Part shown: positions 25,924 through 33,800 of the stretch, piece after piece
Layout: the number at the start of each line of letters is the position of its first letter
Position numbering within the stretch: the stretch's first letter is position 1
Source of the DNA: Rhodococcus sp. UNC23MFCrub1.1
GTDB lineage: Bacteria > Actinomycetota > Actinomycetes > Mycobacteriales > Mycobacteriaceae
Length of the DNA: 64,000 nucleotides
Direction: 5' to 3'
Assembly (NCBI RefSeq): GCF_000686025.1
Contig: NZ_JMLQ01000014.1
Location: 1-64,000, forward strand
Made by a program: the position numbers and the translations under genes
Notes under the pieces: model-generated
Told to the model about the DNA's origin: nothing
The model's input: only the letters and a program-made list of their open reading frames with translations
The model's database searches: none

Positions 25924-26223
25924 TCAGCGGTGCCGAACACCGCGCGAGGCGAACAGTCGCGCCGACAGCGGAGCGGCGAGTCCTCCGATGCAGAACCCGA
26001 CGGTCAGGTGCGCACTCTCGTTCGCCCACGCGGCGACGAACACCAGTGCCAGCACCGCAGCCGCGGAGAGCCATCCGGCGGCGTGCACGATGCCCGGCCT
26101 GATGTCGCTCGGCTGCCTCAGATGCCGCCACGCGTTTGCCGCAGCCCAGTAGGCGACGGCGGTGAAGGCGGCCGCGAAAGCGATGGAGAGCACGATGGCG
26201 ATCCCGTCGGTGGTTCTGGTCAT
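25924..26223 (-). CDS. Small membrane protein (three TM segments)
   Basis: 99 residues from ATG 26223 (MTRTTDGIAIVLSIAFAAAF). Hydrophobic segments: IAIVLSIAFAAAFTAVAYWAA, WLSAAAVLALVFVAAWA and VGFCIGGLAAPLSARL. No family recognised. It is the last gene of the minus-strand set upstream of the relaxase. Confidence 0.65.
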   Translation of the reverse strand: MTRTTDGIAIVLSIAFAAAFTAVAYWAAANAWRHLRQPSDIRPGIVHAAGWLSAAAVLALVFVAAWANESAHLTVGFCIGGLAAPLSARLFASRGVRHR

Positions 26224-26239
26224 GCCCTGTGGGGGCCGT

Positions 26240-26431
26240 TCACGTCTCTGCGGCGGCGACGGCGAACACCGACGCCAGCACCGCGCACACGATCGCCGCA
26301 TCCAGGCGGTCCCGACTGGCATCACAGTCGCCGCGCGCTGCCCGGCGCAGCCACTGATCGACAACCAGCAGGATCGCCGCACCGACATACAACGCGGCCG
26401 ACCCGGCGACGAGCGCGGCCCTCGCGGTCAC
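26240..26431 (-). CDS. Small membrane protein (two TM segments)
   Basis: 63 residues from GTG 26431, overlapping the stop of the preceding gene by four bases (GTGA). Hydrophobic stretches LVAGSAALYVGAAILLVV and AAIVCAVLASVFAVAA flank a basic loop with DCDASRDR. It probably works with the membrane protein 17 bases downstream. Confidence 0.6.
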   Translation of the reverse strand: MTARAALVAGSAALYVGAAILLVVDQWLRRAARGDCDASRDRLDAAIVCAVLASVFAVAAAET

Positions 26432-26673
26432 GAACGAGCTGGCGCGAGATCCCCGGTGTCGGCGAACACCAACCGCCCCGAGTCCAGCGCGATCGCCCAC
26501 CGACGAGCCTGCGCCCACGTCCGCCCCGTGCGCTCGGCCGGCAGAACACTGTCGCCGAAGTCCTCGACGATCCGCCCCCGCTCCGGATGCTCCGACACCG
26601 TCACTGTGACCACGTCATGGACGGACGGCTCGAAGTTGGTGTTACTTCCGGTATCACGGGTCACGTTCAGCAT
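26428..26673 (-). CDS. Small hypothetical protein
   Basis: 81 residues from ATG 26673 (MLNVTRDTGSNTNFEPSVHD). It is beta-rich at the start (VVTVTVSEHPERGRIVEDFG) and contains TGRTWAQARRWAIALDSG. No known domain. It is coupled to the downstream membrane-protein gene by a four-base overlap. Confidence 0.6.
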   Translation of the reverse strand: MLNVTRDTGSNTNFEPSVHDVVTVTVSEHPERGRIVEDFGDSVLPAERTGRTWAQARRWAIALDSGRLVFADTGDLAPARS

Positions 26674-26811
26674 TGAAACAGACACCCGGACTGCCCGGTC
26701 GGGTAGGTGGACGGCGCGCGCCCATGACGTTCGTCGCCCACTACCGAACATGCCCGGCCGCGTCACTCGTCGAGTGACGCGGCCGGGAGCGGAGTGCTGC
26801 GGCGGTGACGG

Positions 26812-27363
26812 TCAGGTGTCGCCGTTGCAGGGCGGACCCCACAGGCCGCGTCCGGTCACGCGCGCCTGGTATTCGCCGTTGGCGATTTGCGACGCCATGA
26901 CCGGTGGGTGGGACTCGTCGAAGATGTACGCCCGCGCCATGCCGGCGTCGGCGGCGATGACGGAGTAGTCCGCCCCGTCGGCCAGGGTCAGGTACCGCAG
27001 CAGTCGCCCGTAGTCGTCGACATCGTCACCGGTGGGGTCCGCATTCATCGTGACCGTCTGACCATCGAGGTACATGTCGGCGTACGCGGTGGCCTCGGGT
27101 CCCCAACACTGCACCGCCGCTCCTGGCTCGACCGTTTCCGGTGTGTCGATGCCGATCAACCGCACCCGCACGGTGTCCCCGCTGGTGGTGGTGACGTCGA
27201 CGGTGTCCCCGTCCACGATGTTCGTCACCGTCACCTCCTCACCTGTCGTCGCCGGTGGTCCCGAACCCGGCACGGCAACGGTGATCGGTGAGCACCCGGC
27301 AACCGCTGTGCAGACCGACAGCGCGCCGGCCACCACCCCGCCGACCCGGCGACGCCGCGTCAC
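26812..27363 (-). CDS. Secreted thermonuclease-like (SNase) lipoprotein
   Basis: 183 residues from GTG 27363, overlapping the preceding stop (GTGA). The N-terminus is a lipoprotein signal: VTRRRR, a hydrophobic core, and a lipobox TAVAGC with Cys24. The mature part is a staphylococcal-nuclease fold with conserved active-site residues: VDGDTVDV (Asp), RVRLIGIDTPE (Arg68, Asp73, Glu76) and DYGRLLRYL (Arg120). It should be an exported, Ca-dependent nuclease tethered to the cell surface. Placement in a transfer-region operon suggests cutting extracellular nucleic acid or remodelling the surface during conjugation; the role is inferred. Confidence 0.9.
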   Translation of the reverse strand: MTRRRRVGGVVAGALSVCTAVAGCSPITVAVPGSGPPATTGEEVTVTNIVDGDTVDVTTTSGDTVRVRLIGIDTPETVEPGAAVQCWGPEATAYADMYLDGQTVTMNADPTGDDVDDYGRLLRYLTLADGADYSVIAADAGMARAYIFDESHPPVMASQIANGEYQARVTGRGLWGPPCNGDT

Positions 27364-28358
27364 GACGCCACCTGTTCGCCGGTGCCGCCCTGGCCGCGTG
27401 CGCGGTCGCGGTAACCGCGGCGCGCGGCGTGTTCGGCGGCGATGAACGCCTCGACGTCGATACCGCCGTCCGACGTTCGGTGCGGAAACGTCTCCGGGAT
27501 GTACCCGCACCCTGGCAGCGGTGTGAGGGCGAACGCGTGGTCGTAGATCGGTTCGAGATCCCCGTCGTCGAAGAACTCCGTTTCCTCCGTCGAGACCACC
27601 ACCGGCACCGACTCCCGCAGGCCCATCCGCCGCGCCTTCTCCGTCGCCGCCGCGGTCCACGCGGCAACGTAGGCGTCGGTGTCCGCGGCATAGAGCCGGT
27701 CGACGGCGACCAGCTCCGCGCCCAGCTCGGTCACCACCGAGGACGGTAGGTCTGCCGGCCGCATCGCCGCCCGGATACTCGCCCGGTCCCGGTGCCACAG
27801 TTCCTGGATCCCGTAGTCGGAGAGCTGTTGGTCGCGGGTCTCGAGATAGAGCACCACCGGCGCCGTCCGCTTCGCCAACGGCAACTGCGGGTCGGTCCCG
27901 AACGCCGCCAGTGCGGCGACGTGCTGCGCCGACTCGGACTGCGGCGACGCCGCCAACAACGTGTCGGTACCGCCGACGTTCGCGGCCGCCGACGCGGCCG
28001 CGAGCTCCAACACCGCGGCGACGTCCACGCTGCGGGTCTGTGCGGTGCGGGTGAGGACGGAGGAGATCGCGTGCGCCGCCTGGTCGGGGTGGTCGAGATC
28101 GGCGAGCACCGACGAGGTGCTGCCGACGATGTTGCGGGTCGGCCGGGACGGTCCGTCGCCGGCGACGGTGACGGTGACGAGTTGGATCATCACGTCGTCG
28201 ACCCCTCTGGTGGGGAGGGTGCGCATCTGGTGCGCGATGAACTCGTGTGCCCCGGCGTCGTCGACGAACACTCCGTGCGCGAGTGGTGTGCGGCCGGGTT
28301 CGCCGGCGGGGGTGCGCCGCCACACCGTTGCTTCGACAGCCGTGGTCGCCCCGGTCAT
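27360..28358 (-). CDS. Hypothetical transfer-region protein
   Basis: 332 residues from ATG 28358, overlapping its upstream neighbour (ATGA) and its downstream neighbour (GTGA). It is soluble, without signal peptide or TM. The last third contains the block YDHAFALTPLPGCGYIPETF, which recurs in the protein at 6861-7358. No enzyme motif is recognised. Tight coupling to a surface nuclease and a coiled-coil-like protein points to a shared complex or process. Confidence 0.75.
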   Translation of the reverse strand: MTGATTAVEATVWRRTPAGEPGRTPLAHGVFVDDAGAHEFIAHQMRTLPTRGVDDVMIQLVTVTVAGDGPSRPTRNIVGSTSSVLADLDHPDQAAHAISSVLTRTAQTRSVDVAAVLELAAASAAANVGGTDTLLAASPQSESAQHVAALAAFGTDPQLPLAKRTAPVVLYLETRDQQLSDYGIQELWHRDRASIRAAMRPADLPSSVVTELGAELVAVDRLYAADTDAYVAAWTAAATEKARRMGLRESVPVVVSTEETEFFDDGDLEPIYDHAFALTPLPGCGYIPETFPHRTSDGGIDVEAFIAAEHAARRGYRDRARGQGGTGEQVAS

Positions 28359-28729
28359 GCCGTCGCCTGCTCGTCGACGGCCGCGCCGCCGCCCGGTGCG
28401 GTGTCCACCGGTGCTGACACCGGAGTTGCTGCCTTGCTGCGCCGGGGGGTGCTGCGGCGGCCGGACCGGCGTGGTGCGGCCGGGGTGGGGAGGCCGGCGG
28501 CCTTGAGCTCCGCGGCGGCCCATCCGGCGGCGAGCGCGTCGCGGTACGCCTTCTCGAACGCAGTGTCCGCGGTCGCGGCGGCGTCGCGGGCGTCGGCGAC
28601 CGCGGAGTGCGCGGCTGCGGCATCGGTGGCGGCGTCGAACAGCGTCTCGACGAACCGGGTGCGGGTGTCGATCGCCTCGCGAGCGCGAGCGAGGACAGCG
28701 GACTTGTCGAGCGTGGTGATGGCAGACAT
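28355..28729 (-). CDS. Helical hypothetical protein, first gene of the minus-strand operon
   Basis: 124 residues from ATG 28729 with an AAAGG ribosome binding site (shared leader GAAAGGCCCTC). The N-terminal 80 residues are helical (ARAREAIDTRTRFVETLFDAATDAAAAHSAVADARDA). The tail is basic, then Pro/Ala-rich. Upstream lies the 43-bp conserved operator-like element. No family is recognised. Confidence 0.72.
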   Translation of the reverse strand: MSAITTLDKSAVLARAREAIDTRTRFVETLFDAATDAAAAHSAVADARDAAATADTAFEKAYRDALAAGWAAAELKAAGLPTPAAPRRSGRRSTPRRSKAATPVSAPVDTAPGGGAAVDEQATA

Positions 28730-28817
28730 GAGGGCCTTTCAAGATGGGAGCGTCGACCGGCATACGCAACCGAACGCACACGACTGGTCGGACTGTCGTG
28801 CGGTGGTGGCGGCCGGT

Positions 28818-28860
28818 GGTGATGGACGCTCGACCGTGACCCTCATCGACGGTCGAACAC
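28818..28860. promoter_or_regulatory. 43-bp conserved operator-like element, copy A
   Basis: Identical over 43 bases to 40576-40618. It contains a perfect 8-bp inverted repeat (TCGACCGT 28830-28837 and ACGGTCGA 28849-28856) and lies about 90 bases upstream of the first gene of the 28.7-kb minus-strand operon. A related GGGAGCGTCGA/GAAAGGCCCTC leader follows each copy. It most likely binds one regulator that controls both transfer operons. Confidence 0.75.
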
Positions 28861-28921
28861 GGACGACTCTAAATCATGGCCCCGACATGTGCACGGCCGC
28901 GCCGCACACATGTCCGCCGGG

Positions 28922-29197
28922 TCAGTAGTAGCGGCGCGGGTAGACCCCACGGCTGCCGTTGCCAACCGATCCGCCGAGCAATGCAAGCGGGATCATGAAC
29001 GCGAACACCACAGCGATGAGCGCGAACACCGCAGCGCCCGCGACAAGCGCGGCGATGACGGCACCGACGACGGCGATGGTGCCGAGCCAGATGATCGCAC
29101 CGGCGACCCACGCAAGCGGGCCGGTGCGATGTTCGGCGACGTACTTGATGCCCAGGATGAGCAGTCCGCCGCCGACCAGGGCGAGTGGTGTGAGCAT
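28922..29197 (-). CDS. Small membrane protein (three TM segments)
   Basis: 91 residues from ATG 29197 with a strong GGGAGGA ribosome binding site. Hydrophobic segments: PLALVGGGLLILGIKYV, WVAGAIIWLGTIAVVGAVIAALVAGAAVFALIAVVFAFMIPLALLGG. The end is GSRGVYPRRYY. Unknown family; membrane location and position suggest a mating-apparatus or entry-exclusion component. Confidence 0.7.
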   Translation of the reverse strand: MLTPLALVGGGLLILGIKYVAEHRTGPLAWVAGAIIWLGTIAVVGAVIAALVAGAAVFALIAVVFAFMIPLALLGGSVGNGSRGVYPRRYY

Positions 29198-29336
29198 GGT
29201 GAGTCCTCCCGGTCGGGAAGTGCACCACCCGGGTGCGGCGCACGTGTCGTGACCTGCTGTCTACACCGGGGGTGCGACAGGGCCGGCATCTGTGTTCTCT
29301 GTTGTTCCTTACCGATCGGTGGGTAAGAGCTGATGC

Positions 29337-29543
29337 ATGTACTCGGTGTTGATCCCTGCACTCGTCGCGTCACTGATCGTTCTCGTGGTCTGTGTGCCGA
29401 CGTTGCTGGTGGTGGAGGCGGTGCGGATGATCGTCGCGCGGCGCGAGCGGTCGAGCACCTCACCGGCTGAATCCGACGCCCCTTCAGAACAGCCTCGGAG
29501 CGTCCTGACCCGCGGTGTCCGTCCCGCTCAGGGCGGCAGATAA
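29337..29543 (+). CDS. Small single-pass membrane protein
   Basis: 68 residues from ATG 29337 (MYSVLIPALVASLIVLVVCV). One N-terminal TM segment is followed by a basic stretch (RMIVARRERS). The 3' end overlaps the opposing HNH-like gene by 60 bases, which lowers confidence. Confidence 0.48.
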   Translation: MYSVLIPALVASLIVLVVCVPTLLVVEAVRMIVARRERSSTSPAESDAPSEQPRSVLTRGVRPAQGGR

Positions 29544-30101
29544 CCGGTTCGCGTTGTACCCGTGCGCGAGTGCGTCGCGGATGGCGAGTGCGCGACCGTA
29601 GCGGCCGCGCGGGTCCGCGTAGGCCGGTATCGGTCCGAGGTGCCGGCCGGTGGCGACGGCGTAGGCGAGGTTGCCCGCTTGCGTGCCGAGCTTGAGGTGC
29701 CCGTCTCCGACACGAACGCACAACGTCTCGTTGCACTCGTGTTCCCCGACGACGTCGGGGCCGAGATCACCGTGCACGAGGATCAACGCGAACCGATGCG
29801 CACCGATGGTGCGCTGAACACCGCCGTCGAGGAAGTTGATACGCCCGTACCCGTCCGGGTTCGACACCGCCCCGACGAAGAAGTGACACCCCGGAGTGCG
29901 CACCACTTTGGAACGGAACCGTTCGATCGTCGCCGCCGACGGGGGAGCGGCCAGCGGGGTGCCGCGGTGAGAGGTGCGCGCCGGCGGCGCGGCGACGCCG
30001 GCGAAGCCGGGCAGGAGAAGTTGCCCGTCGACAGGTGGCAGACCGGGCAGCGCGAGTTGACCGGGCACCGGGTCGTGCAACGCCGGATCGGGGGGAGACA
30101 T
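29484..30101 (-). CDS. HNH-endonuclease-like protein
   Basis: About 205 residues; ATG 30101 is used, with GTG 30107 as alternative. After a Pro-rich N-terminus the core reads GRINFLDGGVQRTIGAHRFALILVHGDL, then VVGEHECNETLCVRVGDGHLKLGTQAGN. This is the H...C...C...HL-x-LGT-x-x-x-N arrangement of HNH nucleases of the phage/intron type. It could nick or cut DNA near the transfer origin or target competitors; the role is unknown. It lies 18 bases downstream of the gene next to the relaxase. Confidence 0.72.
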   Translation of the reverse strand: MSPPDPALHDPVPGQLALPGLPPVDGQLLLPGFAGVAAPPARTSHRGTPLAAPPSAATIERFRSKVVRTPGCHFFVGAVSNPDGYGRINFLDGGVQRTIGAHRFALILVHGDLGPDVVGEHECNETLCVRVGDGHLKLGTQAGNLAYAVATGRHLGPIPAYADPRGRYGRALAIRDALAHGYNANRLSAALSGTDTAGQDAPRLF

Positions 30102-30118
30102 TTGCACCCGCAGTGGTG

Positions 30119-30487
30119 CTAGACCGCCGACTCGGACGAGTCGGAAGCGTCGGCGGTGTGCGGAACAGAATCAGTGCTCGACGACACCGAGGTGCCGTCG
30201 TCGAGCGCCGGGTCCGGCGCGGTGAGCACGGCGAGCAGCGTGCGCGCTTCGCCGAGGGTGAGGCCGGCCAGCGCAGCGGCCGCAGTGAGCGTTCCCTCCC
30301 GCTGACGGATCGCGGCGAGGGCGCCGGCCTGGCGGCGGCGGGCAGCCTCGATTTCCTCCGCGGCGGTGAAGAACTCAGTGAGCGAGTCCATGTTCGCCTT
30401 GTCGCGTTCGGCGCGGGCAGCGAGGACTTTGCGTTGCGCGTCGCGTGCGCGGGTGCGCGCCGCGACGCGGGCCGAGGTGGACGCCAT
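30119..30487 (-). CDS. Helical hypothetical protein divergent from the relaxase
   Basis: 122 residues from ATG 30487 (MASTSARVAARTRARDAQRK). A basic N-terminus is followed by a coiled-coil-like helix (DKANMDSLTEFFTAAEEIEAARRR) and an acidic, Ser-rich tail. It sits across a 330-base region from the MobF relaxase, the usual place of relaxosome accessory proteins. That role is inference. Confidence 0.65.
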   Translation of the reverse strand: MASTSARVAARTRARDAQRKVLAARAERDKANMDSLTEFFTAAEEIEAARRRQAGALAAIRQREGTLTAAAALAGLTLGEARTLLAVLTAPDPALDDGTSVSSSTDSVPHTADASDSSESAV

Positions 30488-30818
30488 GCCGGCCACCCTA
30501 GCCGCAATCATCGCCTACCCGCCGATTCCTAACACAACCCCCACCCGTGTCGACGTTCCGCTCCGCTGTCGACCCCGAAACCACTGTTCCTCCTCCGTCG
30601 TCACACGACACCTCGTTCCTCGCCCACCACGAACTCCACACACCAGTTGCTCTTACAGAGCGCCTGCGGCACCATCGGACTGTGCACTCCCGGTCGTCCG
30701 ACCCCCTCACGGGCGGTCTGACGCGCCCTAAACGGGCGGCTGAGCGGCCAGTTCGCACCCCGCCAGGACGGCCCGCAACGGCGCCGATCACGGGTGTCAG
30801 GGGCGGTGGTGTGCGGTG
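30488..30818. other. Candidate origin of transfer region
   Basis: 330 bases between divergent genes, immediately upstream of the MobF relaxase, where oriT usually lies. Composition is noticeably pyrimidine-rich on the top strand (many C-T runs from 30530 to 30640). Near 30710-30750 a GGGCGG motif recurs twice within short repeats (ACGGGCGGTCTG and ACGGGCGGCTGA). No nic-site match can be asserted by eye. Confidence 0.45.
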
Positions 30819-33800
30819 ATGACGCTGCACCGCCTGCACGCGGGCGACGGATACACCTACCTCACCCGGCAGGTCGCGGCGTGCGATCACACCGTCACGC
30901 GCGGGGAGAACATCGCCGACTATTACACCGCCGAGGGCGCCCCTCCCGGACTGTGGGCCGGCCGCGGGGCGACCGCACTCGGTGTCGACGGTGTGGTGTC
31001 CGAGACGCAGATGAAGGCACTGTTCGGTGAAGGGCTGCACCCGGACGCGGAGGCGAACATCGCCCGCGCCGCAGCGATAGGGGAGAACGTCGACCGCACC
31101 GCCGCCGCGCAGCAGCTCGGTCGCCCGTTCCCCAGCTTCGAGAACAAGGTGCCCTACCTCGCCGCCGTCAAGGACGCGACGAGCGCCGCGGCGAAGGAGA
31201 CCGGTAAGGCATTGTCGGCGGGGGAGCGCCAGCGTGTCCGCCTGGACGTCGCGCAGTCGTTCTTCCGCGACGCGCACGGACGCGACGGACTGCCGAAGGA
31301 ACTCACCGAGTTCATCCGCGCCCAGGAGTCGAAGGTGCGTCACCCCGTCGCCGGATACGACCTGGTGTTCACCCCGCAGAAGTCGATCAGCGCCCTGTGG
31401 GGACTTGGCGACGCCGCCGCCAAGGAAGCAGTCGAGCGCGCCCACACCGAAGCAGTCAACGAGACGTTGGAGTGGATACAGGCCGAGGCCGGGTTCACCC
31501 GCCGCGGTAAGGGATCGACCGAGCAGGTCGAGACGGACGGGTTGGTCATCGCCCAGTTCGTGCACTACGACAACCGCACGGGGGACCCGAACCTGCACAC
31601 GCACTGCGCGGTGTCGAACAAGGTCCGCACCACCGTCGACGGTAAGTGGCGCGCCCTCGATGCGCGTCCACTGCACCGCGCCGCGGTCGCCGCAGCCGCC
31701 CGCTACAACTCCCTCGTCGCGGACAAGACCGCCCGCTACGCCGGCGTGCAGTTCGAGGACCGCGCCCGCGCCGACGGCAAACGTCCGGTGCGCGAGATCG
31801 TCGGGTTCGACCCGGAACTGTTGTCGGAGTTCTCCCGCCGCGACGCGATCATGGACCGCGCCCGCGAGCTGACCGAGGAGTACCGCACCGAGCACGGACG
31901 TACCCCGTCGAAGGCGCAGCAGATCCGACTCGTGCAGCAGGCGACGCTCGACACCCGGTCGGGGAAAGCGCCGCCGGTGTCGCTGTCGGTGATGCGCGGT
32001 CAGTGGCGTGAACGCGCCGAGACCTTCCTCGCCGAGCGCGGCGCCAACGGCGGGGTGGACGCCCTCCTCGCATCGGTGCAATCGCCGACCGCCACGTTCG
32101 ACGTCGTCACCGACATCGACGCAGACGAGTGGGCGCAGCGCGTCATCGACCGCGTGTCCACCGCCCGGTCGACGTGGACGGAGGCGAACGTGCGCACCGT
32201 CGTCGAGGACGAGCTTTCCCGCATCCGGTTCGCCGACCCGGCCCACGCCCGCCGCGCCGTCGAACAGGTCACCCACGCCGCCCTGCACCGCGACTCACTG
32301 CTCCTCGACATCACCCTCGACGACCTCCCGCCCGCGCTGACCCGGTCGTCGGGGGAGTCGGTGTTCACCGACCACGGCGCGTCCCGCTACTCCTCCGCAG
32401 CAGTCCTCGACGCCGAACAGCGCCTCATCGCCGCCGCCCACACCCAGACGGTGTTCACCGTCTCGGCGGAGGCATTCGACGGTGCCCGCGCACGCCGCGA
32501 AGCACTCGAGACCACCCGCACCGGCACACCGTTCGTCTTCAATGACGGACAGCTCGACATGGCACGCCGCCTCGCGACCGCAGAAACGCTGGTGTCGGTG
32601 GGCATCGGCCCGGCCGGCACCGGCAAGACCGCCTCGATGAAACTGCTCGTCGACTCCTGGCACGAACAAGGACGCACCGTCCTCGCGCTGGGACCGTCCG
32701 CCGCCGCTGCGACAGTGCTCGGCGAGGACGTCGGTGTGCCCGGACGCACCATCGCCTCCGTCCTGCACCGGCACGCCACCGGATCCGACACCGGCATCGA
32801 CCGCGGCACTCTGATCCTCGTCGACGAAGCGGGCATGGCCTCGACCCGCGACCTCGACCAGCTCGTGGCCCTGGCCGCCGAGCGCGGCGCGGTGGTGCGC
32901 ATGATCGGCGACTCCGCACAGCTGGGCGCCGTCGATGCGGGCGGCGCGCTCGGCATGCTCGCCCGAGAGACGAGCGCGCCGGAGCTCGTCGACGTGGTGC
33001 GCTTCCGCAACCCCGCGGAGGCGACCGCGTCACTCGGGTTGCGCACCGGCGACGACACGGTGATCGAGTTCTACCGCACACACGACCGGATGATCGGCGG
33101 CACCGACGACGAGCTGCTGGTGCGTCTGCTCGACGATCACCTCGCCGACACCCGCGCCGGCCTGTCGTCGGTGATGCTCGCCCCCACCAACGAGCAGGTC
33201 CGCCACCTCAACACCGCCGCCCAGGCGATCCACCACACCGAAGCCGGCACCGGCAACGGGATCTCCGCGGCGCTGTCGGACACCGCCCGCGCACACGTCG
33301 GCGACGTCGTGGTCACCAGGCGCAACCGCGCCGAACTGCGCGCCACCGACAACCACGGTCGCCGCTTCTCCGTGCAGAACGGTGACCTGTGGACCGTCAC
33401 CGGCGTCGGTGAGGACGGCAGTATCGCTGTCACCGGCAACCGGCACGGCGCACACACGGTCCTGCCCGCCTGGTACGCCCGAGGGCACACCGAACTCGGC
33501 TATGCCCACACAATCCACCGAGCCCAGGGCCTCACCGTCGACATCGGCCGCGCACTGCTCTCCAACGCCGTGGACCGACAGACCGCGTACGTGGCGATGA
33601 CCCGAGGCAAGACCGGTAACTACGCCTACCTCGTCACCGACCAGCTCCCCGACCCGGACCTCGACCACGCCCCCCAACCCGAGGCGACACCGACAACGGT
33701 GTTCGCCGGCATCCTTGCGCGCGACGGCGAGGAACGCGCCGCCGTGGAGCACCTGCGCGAGGGGTTGGCCCGCGCATCGGACCCGCGCAGGTTCCGCGAC

